Positions 8,755 to 17,041 of a stretch of DNA of 40,894 nucleotides are shown here, piece by piece. Under the pieces are notes generated by a model. The model was not told the DNA's origin. It did not search any database and saw only the letters and a program-made list of their open reading frames with translations. The stretch is from positions 1-40,894 of the forward strand of contig JAUMVN010000020.1 of assembly GCA_030530145.1 (NCBI GenBank), in the 5' to 3' direction. The position numbers were made by a program, and so were the translations under genes. The stretch comes from Coriobacteriia bacterium (GTDB lineage Bacteria > Actinomycetota > Coriobacteriia > Coriobacteriales > Atopobiaceae). The first letter of the stretch is position 1, and each line of letters starts with the position of its first letter.

Positions 8755-9951
8755 CTAGTACTCCAGGTTGACGCCGGTTTTGTTGTCGAAGACGTGCACG
8801 ACGCCGCCGTCGAAGGTAAAGGCGATCTGAGAGTTCATGGAGTAGGACTTGTTGCCCATATCGAGGGTCGGGACGATGATGACGCCGTCCTTGCCGCAGG
8901 CCTTGATGTGCAGGTGCACGGAGGAGCCCATCATCTCGGAGACGTCGACGGTGCCGTGGATCATCTTGGAGGGGTCGCCGTCGAGCGAGATGTGCTCGGG
9001 GCGCACGCCCACGGTCACGGGGCCGGTCGCGGCGCCGTTGGCGGCCAGGCGCGCCTGCTTGTCGGCGGAGAGCTCGATGACGGCGTTCTCGACCTTGACG
9101 GCGTACGTGCCGGCCGTATCGCGCAGGAGCTCGCCCTCGTAGAAGTTCATCTGCGGAACGCCGATGAAGCCGGCGACGAAGATGTTCGCGGGGCTGTCGA
9201 AGACCTCCTGCGGGGTGCCGACCTGCTGGACCACGCCGTCCTTCATGATGACGATGCGGTCGCCCAGGGTCATGGCCTCGGTCTGGTCGTGGGTGACGTA
9301 GACAAAGGTGGCGTCGATGCGCTAGCGGAGCTTGATGATCTCGGCGCGCATCTGGTTGCGGAGCTTGGCGTCGAGGTTGGAGAGCGGCTCGTCCATGAGC
9401 AGGACCTTCGGGTCGCGCACGATGGCGCGGCCGATGGCGACGCGCTGGCGCTGGCCGCCGGAGAGGGCCTTCGGCTTACGGTCGAGGTACTGGGTGATGC
9501 CGAGAACCTGGGCGGCCTGCTCGACGCGGCGGTCGATCTCGTCCTTGTTCATCTTGCGGAGCTTGAGCGGGAACTCCATGTTCTGGCGCACGGTCATGTG
9601 CGGATAAAGCGCGTAGTTCTGGAAGACCATAGCGATGTCGCGCTCCTTGGGCGCCACCTCGTTCATGAGCTTGCCGTCGATGTAGAGCTCGCCGCGGGTG
9701 ATGTCCTCGAGGCCGGCGACCATGCGCAGCGTGGTCGACTTGCCGCAGCCGGAGGGGCCGACGAGGACGACGAACTCGCGGTCGGCGATGTCGAGGTTGA
9801 AGTCCTCGACGGCGACGACGCCCTCCTCGGTCTCCTTGAGGTTGCTCTTCTTCTCGACGGCCTCCTCGCCCTTCTTCGCCTTCTTGTGCTTCTTGCCGGC
9901 GCTCTCGGACGGGTAGACCTTCTCGATGTGCTTCAAGCTGACGGTTGCCAT
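8755..9951 (-). pseudogene. msmK: Sugar ABC transporter ATPase (MsmK/UgpC type) split by an in-frame TAG
   Basis: The frame encodes one 398-codon ATPase of the MsmK/UgpC/MalK family, interrupted by a single TAG at 9322-9324 (codon 210). Before the stop are Walker A GPSGCGKS (65-72), the Q-loop, LSGGQ (163-167) and Walker B LLMDEP. After it, in the same frame, come RIDATFVYVTHDQ with the switch histidine H221 and the OB-like regulatory domain to LEY. Family members read glutamine or lysine at the stop site, so a CAG-to-TAG change explains it. The separate 3' start (ATG 9273) would lack the switch histidine, so neither piece can work alone. Residues about 15-43 form a Lys/Glu-rich insertion after strand 1. 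The start has AAGGAG. It would energise the adjacent permeases. A sequencing error or readthrough remains possible. Confidence 0.85.
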
Positions 9952-9997
9952 GACGCTCGCTCCTTACTGAGACTGTGATGACGGATCGTTCCAGGTG

Positions 9998-11971
9998 CTA
10001 CAACCATGCCCCGTCGGAGGTGGAGATCTTTACCTCCAGCGGCTGCAGGGTCACTCTCTTGCCTTGATAGAAGAACGTGTGGTTCTTCATCGTGTTGTTG
10101 AAGAAGAACCGGTACTCGCGTCCGCCGCCCGCGCGCGTGGAGCTCTCGACGCCGGCGGGGAGGTTCTCGATGAAGTCGATGCCGGCCAGGCGCAGCTCGC
10201 TCACGAGCAGCGCGCGGTGGAAGCTCTTGTCGCCGATGGTGCCCACGTAGGAGCAGGAGCCCTCGCCGTAGGCGTTGCGGCAGGCGGCGGGCATGCCCGC
10301 GTAGTAGCGCTGGTCGTACTCGGCGATGGCGCGGGCGCCGTCGAGCTCGAGCAGGTCGCACCACACGCCGATGTTGTGGACGTTGCCGTTGGAGTCGCGC
10401 AGGGTCTGCACGGCCTCGCCGATGGCGTCGCTCTCGAGCACGCGGCAGCCGGCCATCCGGGCGAACTTGCCCGGTAGGTACTCCCCCACCGTGCAGTTGC
10501 CGTTCGCGTCCTTGGCGCCCGAGCGCGCGGTGAGGACCGCATGGCCGCCGGAGCGCACGTAAGCCTCGAGCTTCTCCGCGAACGCGTCGCTGGTCACGGC
10601 ATACGCCGGGACGATCACGAGCTTGTGGCGGGCGGGGTCGAGCGGCTCTGCGTCGCTCACCACGTCGACGTTCACGCCGAGGCCCATGAGGGTGTCGTGG
10701 AAGAGCCGCTCCTGGCGCCAATAGTCGAAGCCGCGGCTCTGCGCCTGGTTCGCGAAGTTGTAGCTCTGGTCCGGCGAGAAGACGAGCGCGACCTGGGCCT
10801 CGACGGTCGTGTCCTCGAGCCCCTCGATCTTCGCCAGGCGGTGCTGCAGAAGCTCGAGCTCCTTCAGGCGCCGGTTCGGCTTGTTGTCGTGGTCAAGAAG
10901 CCCGAAGCAGTACATCTCGGCACCGGTCGCGGCGGTGCGCCAGCGGAAGAAGCTCAGCAGGTCGGCGCCGTGGGCCACGGCCTGCAGGGCATAGCCCTCG
11001 AGCATCCCCGGCTCCATGGCGCGGGTCGTGGGCATCCAGCAGCCCATGGGGCCGCCGAGCTGCTCCATGATCCAGAAGTTCTTGTTCTTCCAGCCGCGGA
11101 CCATGTCGAGCGCGAAGGCGTTCGAGTAGACCTCGTTGGCATCCTCGGGGATCTCGAGCGGCGGGTAGTTGTCGTAGGAGGCCACGTCGAGCGGCGCGAA
11201 CTCCTTGTAGAAATCCTGCACATGGAGGCCGAAGCAGGCGTTGGTGGTAATGGTCGCCGCCGGGTCGTACTCGCGGATGAGCGCCGCCTGGAAGGCCACG
11301 TACTCGGCCGTGGTCTCGGAGCAGAAGCGCTCGTACTCGAGCATGTAGGCGGGGTTGAACCAGTCGGACTTGTTCACCCACGCGGTGTTGAAGCACTCGA
11401 TCTGGGACCAGTCGGAGTACTCGCCGCTCCACACCACGGTCCCCCAGTCGCGGTTGAGCTGCTCCAGGGTGCCGTGCTTATCCTTGCAGTACTTCTGGAA
11501 GCGCTCCTGGCAAGAAGGGCACGTGCAGTGGTTGGACTCGACCTCGTTGTCGATCTGCCAGGCGAGGACCTCGGGGCGGCCGGCGTAGCGCTCGGCCATC
11601 TTGCGCACGATCTTCTCGGCGTAGGCGCGGAAGGTCGGCGAGGTCTGGCAGCGGTGGCCGCGGATGCCCAGGTGCGTGCGCTGACCGTCGCGCTCGCACT
11701 GGACGGTGTCCGGGTGCTCCGTGTAGAGCCACAGCGGCGCGCAGTTGGTGGGCGTGCCGAGGATGACCTTCATGCCGTAGCGCGCGATGAGCTCGACGGC
11801 GTCGTCGAGCCACCCGAAGTCGTAGACGCCCTCCGCGGGCTCCATGCGGCTCCACGCGAACTCGCCCACGCGCACGGCGTAGCAACCGAGCTCGGCCATG
11901 GCGCGCACGTCGTCCTCCCAGAGGGAGCGATCCCAGTGCTCGGGATAGTAGTCGATGGCGATCTTTATCAT
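9998..11971 (-). CDS. GH42 beta-galactosidase
   Basis: A 657-residue cytoplasmic GH42 enzyme that removes terminal beta-galactosyl residues with retention. The acid/base is E143 in LAWQIDNEV and the nucleophile is E303 in FWIMEQLGG. A zinc cluster of the kind seen in the Thermus enzyme is intact: C108 and the CTCPSC group (C149, C151, C154). The A domain barrel spans about 1-390, followed by the trimerisation B domain (RSGGHAVLTARSGAKD region) and a small C-terminal beta domain. It sits 12 bp after the YesL-like gene and 46 bp before the ATPase gene. AAGGAT precedes the ATG. In this operon it would strip galactose from imported oligosaccharides; lactose or galacto-oligosaccharides are alternatives. 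Confidence 0.92.
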   Translation of the reverse strand: MIKIAIDYYPEHWDRSLWEDDVRAMAELGCYAVRVGEFAWSRMEPAEGVYDFGWLDDAVELIARYGMKVILGTPTNCAPLWLYTEHPDTVQCERDGQRTHLGIRGHRCQTSPTFRAYAEKIVRKMAERYAGRPEVLAWQIDNEVESNHCTCPSCQERFQKYCKDKHGTLEQLNRDWGTVVWSGEYSDWSQIECFNTAWVNKSDWFNPAYMLEYERFCSETTAEYVAFQAALIREYDPAATITTNACFGLHVQDFYKEFAPLDVASYDNYPPLEIPEDANEVYSNAFALDMVRGWKNKNFWIMEQLGGPMGCWMPTTRAMEPGMLEGYALQAVAHGADLLSFFRWRTAATGAEMYCFGLLDHDNKPNRRLKELELLQHRLAKIEGLEDTTVEAQVALVFSPDQSYNFANQAQSRGFDYWRQERLFHDTLMGLGVNVDVVSDAEPLDPARHKLVIVPAYAVTSDAFAEKLEAYVRSGGHAVLTARSGAKDANGNCTVGEYLPGKFARMAGCRVLESDAIGEAVQTLRDSNGNVHNIGVWCDLLELDGARAIAEYDQRYYAGMPAACRNAYGEGSCSYVGTIGDKSFHRALLVSELRLAGIDFIENLPAGVESSTRAGGGREYRFFFNNTMKNHTFFYQGKRVTLQPLEVKISTSDGAWL

Positions 11972-11983
11972 GCGAGAAAATCC

Positions 11984-12640
11984 TTACCAGTCGCGTTCGC
12001 TCGAAATGGTGATGCCGTCGTCGGCCATGCCGTTGCCCTCCAGCGTGCGGAAGATGGGCATGGCGACCTGGCATGTGGTGTAGACGGCGAGGGCCGGCGC
12101 GAAGAAAATCCCTGCGTAGGTGAGCACCGGGGCCGTGAAGCCGAAGATGAGCACCTGAAGGCCGAGGACGCCGGCGAGCATCGTCGTCTTGCCGAAGAAG
12201 CGGATGCAGATGAGGCGGGAGTTGCGCATCTGCTGGAGCAGGGAGTTCTTGTAGCGGGCCTCGAGGGGGAAGACGTAGGCGAAGTGGGTGAAGGCCAGAA
12301 GCACCACCAGGAAGGCCACGATGAGGAAGCCGACCGGGTTGTCCGGGAGCTTCTCGAAAAGCTGCCAGCTCATCCACGCGCTCCACGCGCAGGCAAGAAG
12401 CGCCAGCGTGAGCAGCACGCCGTGCTTGAGGTTGGCGGCCCACGCGGCCCAGAAGGCGCGCGTGATGCCGACGTCCTCGCGGTCCTCGCTCATCTTGAGG
12501 AGCACGGTGAAGGCCGCCGTGACGGAGGCCCCGGCCGTGACGACCGGGATGCACCCCACGACCAGCCAGAAGTTGACGATGAGCAGGTTCGTGGCCTTCA
12601 TACCGGCCTGGACGAACGGCGACTCGATCGTGATCTTCAC
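11984..12640 (-). CDS. DUF624/YesL-family membrane protein
   Basis: A 218-residue membrane protein with about five hydrophobic segments (near 17-40, 72-93, 104-122, 150-170, 172-193). The opening pattern with NLLIVNFWLVVGCIPVVTAGAS is characteristic of the YesL/DUF624 family, which almost always neighbours YtcQ/LplB/LplC-type oligosaccharide importers. Its molecular role is not established; it may assist importer assembly or regulation. The start is GTG at 12640, with GGGGAGACGCAG directly upstream; no better ATG fits. It lies between the solute-binding protein gene and the beta-galactosidase gene in the same operon. Confidence 0.85.
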   Translation of the reverse strand: MKITIESPFVQAGMKATNLLIVNFWLVVGCIPVVTAGASVTAAFTVLLKMSEDREDVGITRAFWAAWAANLKHGVLLTLALLACAWSAWMSWQLFEKLPDNPVGFLIVAFLVVLLAFTHFAYVFPLEARYKNSLLQQMRNSRLICIRFFGKTTMLAGVLGLQVLIFGFTAPVLTYAGIFFAPALAVYTTCQVAMPIFRTLEGNGMADDGITISSERDW

Positions 12641-12664
12641 CTGCGTCTCCCCTCTCTGAGGTCA

Positions 12665-12690
12665 GGCCCGCGCGGCGGCGCGCGCGGGCC
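12665..12690 (-). terminator. Hairpin after the binding-protein gene
   Basis: Perfect 10-bp GC arms (12665-12674 and 12681-12690) lie 10 nt after the solute-binding protein stop, without a U-run. In binding-protein operons such a stem typically protects the upstream message from decay or partly terminates transcription, which would give more binding protein than downstream enzymes. That role is inferred. Confidence 0.6.
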
Positions 12691-12699
12691 GCTTGCTGA

Positions 12700-14445
12700 C
12701 TAGTTCTCCTGAAGGCCGAAGCGGCGGGAGGCCTCGGACTCGCACCAGGCGACGCAGTCGTCGTAGCCGTAGCCCGCGCAGGTGTCCTGCATGTCCTTGA
12801 CCAGGCTCGCGAACTCGGCGTCGTCCTTGGCGTAGATGGCCTTCCAGGAGCCTTCCTTGATGGTCTTGATGACCTGCTGCCAGGTGAGCTCGAGCTCGGA
12901 GTCGCGGGTGCCCTCGGCGAAGTTCGCCGGCGGGATCACCGTGTAGTTGACGGAGTTGAGGTACTCCCACTGGCTCTTGGCGCCGGTGGTCTCGCGCCAG
13001 TCCTTCTCGGCGTCGTTCTGCGGGTCGACGATGTTGGAAGCCCAGGTGCCCTGGTAGAAGCAGTCGTCCTTGGCCTCGGGGTTCTTGGCGCCGTTGGCCC
13101 AGGTGGTGTTGTTGATCTGCAGGGTGCCGTCGGAGTAGGTGCCGGAGAGCGTGTACTTGGTGCCGGTCTTCGGCGAGGTCCACTCGGTGCCGGTGAGGTC
13201 GGTCGTCGGGTCCTCGAAGCACTTCTTGCCGAGCTCGGTGAAGACGGTGTTGCCGTCGGAGTCGTAGTCCCACATGAGGCTCTTAGGGCCGTAGAGGTTG
13301 GTGAGCGCGCCCTCGGGGGTGTAGAGCCAGTTGATGATCTGCATCACACGGTCGGGCTCGTCGCAGAGGTCGCCGATGGACCAGATGCGGCCCTGGCCGG
13401 AGGTGGAGAGGCCCTGGACGATGACGGAGGCGTCCTCGGGGACCAGCGGGAGCATGATCTTGCCGTCGGCGACGTGGTTGTCGTTGTTGTAGGCGGTCGA
13501 GCCGGCGTAGTCGAAGATCGAGAAGAGCACGTTGCCGTTGCGGACCTTGGTGATCATCTCGTCGTAGGTCTGGGTCATGGAGTCGGGGTCCACGAGGCCG
13601 TCGCGGTAGAGCTTGTTCACGAACTTGAGGGACTCCATGTAGCGGCCGTCGTCGGCCAGGGCGCCCATGAACTTGCCGGTGGCGGAGTCGTAGAGGCCGA
13701 TGCCGAGCTCGTCATAGCCGTGGAAGGCGCTGGCCAGGCCCTTGACGTACATGACCATGGTGCCGTCCCAGTCGGGCCAGATGGAGAGCGCGTAGGCCGG
13801 CTTGCCGTCGTCGCCGGTGGGGCAGGCGGCCTGCATGTCCTTGAGGACGCTCTCGAGGTCGTCGAGGGTCTTGACCGCGGGGTGGCCGAGCTGCTGGTAG
13901 AGGTCCCAGCGGATGCCCCAGTTGTAGATAAAGAGGTCGTGCTCGCCCTTCTCGTTGGTCACGTTGTTGCCGATGCCGTGGATCTTGCCGTCGGAGTTGA
14001 GCTCCTTGTTGGCGTCGAGGGCCTTCTGGAAGTAGGTCTTGAGGTCGCCGCCCTCGTTGTCGAGGGTCTTGTCCTCGTCCCAGTCGAAGAGCTTGCCCTG
14101 CTCGACGGCGGACTGGTAGTCGGTGCCGTTGGCGCCCCAGATGACGAGGTCGCCGAGGTCGCCGTTCTCCATGCGGGTCTGGTAGGCGCCGTTGGTGTCC
14201 GGGACGATGGTCGCGGTCACGTTGAAGTAGTCCTTGAGCAGCGTGGCGCCCCAGCCCACCTGGTCGCCGGACCAGTTGGCGGTCTGCGAGAAGATGGTGA
14301 TGGCGAGCTCCTCGTCGGAGACGTCGGAGGAGGAGTCGGAGCCGGAGTTGCTGGAGGAGCCGCAGCCGGCGAGCACGCCGGCGCCGGCGCCGACGCCCAG
14401 GAGCTTGGCGAAGTTCCTACGGCTGATAACGTGGTCTGCGTTCAT
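12700..14445 (-). CDS. Extracellular oligosaccharide-binding lipoprotein (YtcQ/LipO type)
   Basis: A 581-residue solute-binding protein for a CUT1-type importer. The N-terminus reads SRRNFAKLLGVGAGAGVLAGC: a twin-arginine-like motif followed by a lipobox with the lipidated cysteine at about residue 28, then a Ser/Asp-rich spacer. This suggests a folded lipoprotein attached outside the membrane, possibly exported by Tat. The body (ELAITIFSQTANW, GADYQS-like strands, many surface Trp/Tyr) fits the long binding proteins of the LplA/YtcQ cluster that bind complex oligosaccharides. ATG at 14445 has TAAGGAG 7 nt upstream. Longer upstream reading would run through the permease end and is not supported. 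Unlike the ATPase and one permease, this gene is uninterrupted. Confidence 0.9.
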   Translation of the reverse strand: MNADHVISRRNFAKLLGVGAGAGVLAGCGSSSNSGSDSSSDVSDEELAITIFSQTANWSGDQVGWGATLLKDYFNVTATIVPDTNGAYQTRMENGDLGDLVIWGANGTDYQSAVEQGKLFDWDEDKTLDNEGGDLKTYFQKALDANKELNSDGKIHGIGNNVTNEKGEHDLFIYNWGIRWDLYQQLGHPAVKTLDDLESVLKDMQAACPTGDDGKPAYALSIWPDWDGTMVMYVKGLASAFHGYDELGIGLYDSATGKFMGALADDGRYMESLKFVNKLYRDGLVDPDSMTQTYDEMITKVRNGNVLFSIFDYAGSTAYNNDNHVADGKIMLPLVPEDASVIVQGLSTSGQGRIWSIGDLCDEPDRVMQIINWLYTPEGALTNLYGPKSLMWDYDSDGNTVFTELGKKCFEDPTTDLTGTEWTSPKTGTKYTLSGTYSDGTLQINNTTWANGAKNPEAKDDCFYQGTWASNIVDPQNDAEKDWRETTGAKSQWEYLNSVNYTVIPPANFAEGTRDSELELTWQQVIKTIKEGSWKAIYAKDDAEFASLVKDMQDTCAGYGYDDCVAWCESEASRRFGLQEN

Positions 14446-14492
14446 GGGTTTCTCCTTAAAGAGGTGTTGGTTGGGAAGAAGGTCGCGCGCCC

Positions 14493-15404
14493 TTAGCCCT
14501 TGACGGCGCCGAGCATGATGCCTTCCTCGAAGTAGCGCTGCATGAAGGGGTAGACGAGCATGATCGGGATGATGGTGACCATCGAGATCGTGTACTTGAT
14601 GACCTTCGTGTTGAGGGTCGCCGCCGCGGTGCCGCCGCCGGTCGTCATGGACGCGGCGAGGTTCGACGAGCTGTTGAGGTAGATCCACAGGCGGTGCTGC
14701 AGGGTGTAGAGCTCAGGCGAGTTGGACATGAGGATCAAGGAGTCCTGAAGCGAGTTCCAGTTGGCCACGGCGCCGAAGACCGCGATGGTGGCCAGAATCG
14801 GCTTGGAGAGCGGCAGGATGATCTTCGTGAAGACCTGCATGACCGACGCGCCGTCGATGGTGGCCGACTCCTCGAGCGAGGCAGGGATGGACTCGATGTA
14901 GGTCTTGACCAGGATGATGTTGTACGGGCTCACGAGCGCGGGCAGGATATAGCCCCAGAAGTTGTCGGTGAGGCCGAGCCCCAGCATGTTCAGGTACCAG
15001 GGGATGGTGCCCGCGTTGAAGTACATCGTCACGACGAGGAAGCGGTACCAGAAGCTGCGGTGCCACATCTCGCGCTTGGTCGTGAGGTAGCCGGCAAAGG
15101 CCGAGATGACGACCATGAGCGACGTCGCGATCACGGTGCGGGCCACGGTCACGATGACCGAGTTCGCGAAGTCGTTGACGTCCTTGAGCGCGATGTAGTT
15201 GTCGAAGTGGATGCCTTCGGGCAGCAGCGTGATCTGGTTGGCCGCCACGAGCGAGTTGTCCGAGATCGTGTTGATGAACAGGTAGTAGAACGGGAAGATG
15301 CACAGCAGGGTGAAGAGCGCGAACACCGTGATGTTGATCACGTTGAAGGCCACGTCGCCCGGCGTCTGCTTGTACTGGATGCCGCCGTTGATGCGCTTTG
15401 CCAT
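14493..15404 (-). CDS. Sugar ABC transporter permease (LplC/YtcP/MalG type)
   Basis: A 303-residue inner-membrane permease with six predicted transmembrane segments, the first near 22-44 (FNVINITVFALFTLLCIFPFYYLF). The EAA loop that docks the ATPase is clear: EESATIDGASVMQVFTKI around 195-212, followed by LPLSKP. The ending YFEEGIMLGAVKG is the hallmark of the LplC/YtcP subfamily. It starts 17 bp after the other permease, with GGGAGG overlapping the end of that gene, so it is tightly coupled. It forms the membrane channel with the interrupted LplB-type gene. Confidence 0.9.
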   Translation of the reverse strand: MAKRINGGIQYKQTPGDVAFNVINITVFALFTLLCIFPFYYLFINTISDNSLVAANQITLLPEGIHFDNYIALKDVNDFANSVIVTVARTVIATSLMVVISAFAGYLTTKREMWHRSFWYRFLVVTMYFNAGTIPWYLNMLGLGLTDNFWGYILPALVSPYNIILVKTYIESIPASLEESATIDGASVMQVFTKIILPLSKPILATIAVFGAVANWNSLQDSLILMSNSPELYTLQHRLWIYLNSSSNLAASMTTGGGTAAATLNTKVIKYTISMVTIIPIMLVYPFMQRYFEEGIMLGAVKG

Positions 15405-15421
15405 TTATCCGCTCGCCTCCC

Positions 15422-16912
15422 TTAGATGATGCTCTCGCCGCGGAGCTTCTTGGACGCCGCGTTGGCGGCGAAGAGAAGCACGACGGAGACGATGGACTTG
15501 AACATGCCGATGGCCGTGGACATGGGGATCTGGCCGTTGCCGATGCCCAGGTTGTACACGTAGAGGTCGAGGACCTCGAGCGAGCCGGAATTGGCCGCGT
15601 TGGAGAAGACGAGGTACTGCTCCATGCCGTTGGAGAGAACGTTGGCGATGCTCATGAGGAGCAGGACGAAGAACGTGGGCATGAGCTGCGGGATCGTGAC
15701 GTGCCACATCTTCTGGAAGCGCCCCGCGCCGTCGACCTCGGCGGCCTCGTAGAGGCCCGGGTCGATGCCCGTGATGGAGCTGATGTAGATGATGGCCGAC
15801 CAGCCGATGCCCTTCCACATGCCCCAGAGCAGCATCTTCAGCCACATGTGCGAGCCGTCCATGAGGTAGTTCGTGTTGGCCGCGATGCCGCAGATGTTGT
15901 TCAGGAAGTTGTTGACGAAGCCGTCGGTGGAGAACATGGCGATGGCGATGGCGTAGACGATCGACCAGCCGAGGAAGTTCGGCACCGTCGTGAAGTTCTG
16001 GACGAAGCGGCGGAAGCCCTTGGACGGCACCTGCATGAGGAAGACGGCGAAGACCATCGGGATCCACGAGGTGAGGATGCCCAGGCCCGACATCGCGAGC
16101 GTGTTCGCCATGACGCGGACGACGTCGCCGCGGGTAGTGTCGTTCTGGAAGAGGATCGTGAACCACTTGAGCCCGACGAAGTTGTCGGCGTTGAGCTCGC
16201 CGCCCGCGCTGTAGTCGAAGAAGGCGTAGCGCCAGCCGAGCAGCGGCAGGTAGCAGAAGAGGAACGCCAGGACGATGATCGGCGTGAAGAGGAGGAACAG
16301 GTGGTACTTCTCCTGCATCTCCATCTTGTCCTCGACGGGCTCGATGTCGTTCTTCTCGGCCACGTTCAGGGCGAAGGAGCAGCCCACGAGCGCCAGGACG
16401 AGAACGACGAAGAAGAAGAACGCGCCGGGCAGGCAGGCCGGGACCTTATCGGACGCGGCGGAGGCGATGGTGCCGTAGACGACTCCGACGCCGCCGAGGC
16501 CGCAGGCCATGACGAGGCCGCCGATGGCCGGGAACTTGAGGCCGCTCGTGCGCACGCGCTTGTTGCCGTAGGACATGGCGGCGCCCACCAGGGCGATGAT
16601 GATGCCCACGATGATGGCGGCGCAGGCCACCTGAAGCATCGTGAAGGTGTCGCCGGTGACGGCCGTCTTCTTGAGGACGCGGTCAGGGATCTGGCCGACG
16701 AGCGCCTCATGGTTGACACATGCGGTAAAGAGCGAAACGTTGCTTGAGATTGCGGTCGTGACCCGCGCGGGGTTCAGACCGGAGTAGAAAACCGACACGG
16801 CCGCAAGGATCGCGGCGATGCGCATCACGTGCTACAGGGGATGGTCCTGCATCGCGCGGGGCTTCGCCTCGGCGTCGTCGACCTGGACGGCCGCTGTTGC
16901 GGATTTCTTCAT
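15422..16912 (-). pseudogene. Sugar ABC transporter permease (LplB/YteP type) with an in-frame TAG at codon 27
   Basis: A strong ribosome-binding site (GGGAGGG) precedes ATG 16912. The frame reads 26 codons with normal high-GC codon use, meets TAG at 16832-16834, then continues open for 469 codons to 15422. The next starts (GTG 16828, ATG 16825) lack a suitable Shine-Dalgarno. Most likely CAG became TAG, as in the ATPase gene. The conserved permease core begins near KYHLFLLFTPIIVLAFLFCYLP and carries the EAA loop GLYEAAEVDGAGRFQKMWHVTIP. Before it lies an extra region of about 165 residues with some four hydrophobic segments, not part of a standard LplB permease. If translation can begin at 16828 the core would survive. 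Reading the first 26 codons as a leader peptide is a weaker alternative. Confidence 0.75.
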
Positions 16913-16980
16913 GTTCACCCTCCCATCTTTATGCTCAAAGCATGTTTGCGTGCTGGCCCGTATCTCCAATAATGCCGTTT

Positions 16981-17007
16981 GCGCCGACGCCGGGCCCGCC
17001 TCGGCGC
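16981..17007. repeat. Hairpin in the gap between cellodextrin phosphorylase and permease
   Basis: GCGCCGA (16981-16987) and TCGGCGC (17001-17007) pair around an inner GC stem. The 129-bp gap also has a small ATGCT/AGCAT stem (16932-16944). The hairpin could partly terminate transcription after the phosphorylase gene or stabilise its message. No clear promoter is seen in this gap, so the importer is probably read from upstream. Confidence 0.4.
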
Positions 17008-17041
17008 GAACGGTCTGGACTCCCTCCCCTCTTTCCAGCCT

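Noticed and set aside
4068..9978. Very long open frames on the plus strand (over 900 and 1100 codons) opposite the phosphorylase, GH31 and ATPase genes
   Set aside because: They are antisense shadows caused by high GC at third positions; their translations are low-complexity Val/Gly/Ala/Asp-rich, have no family motifs or ribosome-binding sites, and the minus-strand frames hold clear conserved proteins.
9322..16834. Genome-wide reassignment of TAG to glutamine
   Set aside because: TAG is the natural final stop of about half the genes in this window (for example leuA, leuC, GH42, binding protein, LacI, ROK, MFS, GH78, AraC), and some are followed at once by hairpins. General readthrough would extend all of them.
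16835..16912. Separate 26-codon leader peptide gene before the permease
   Set aside because: It is in frame with the permease, uses ordinary coding codons, shows no run of regulatory codons, and the downstream start lacks a ribosome-binding site, so an interrupted single gene is more likely; kept as an alternative.
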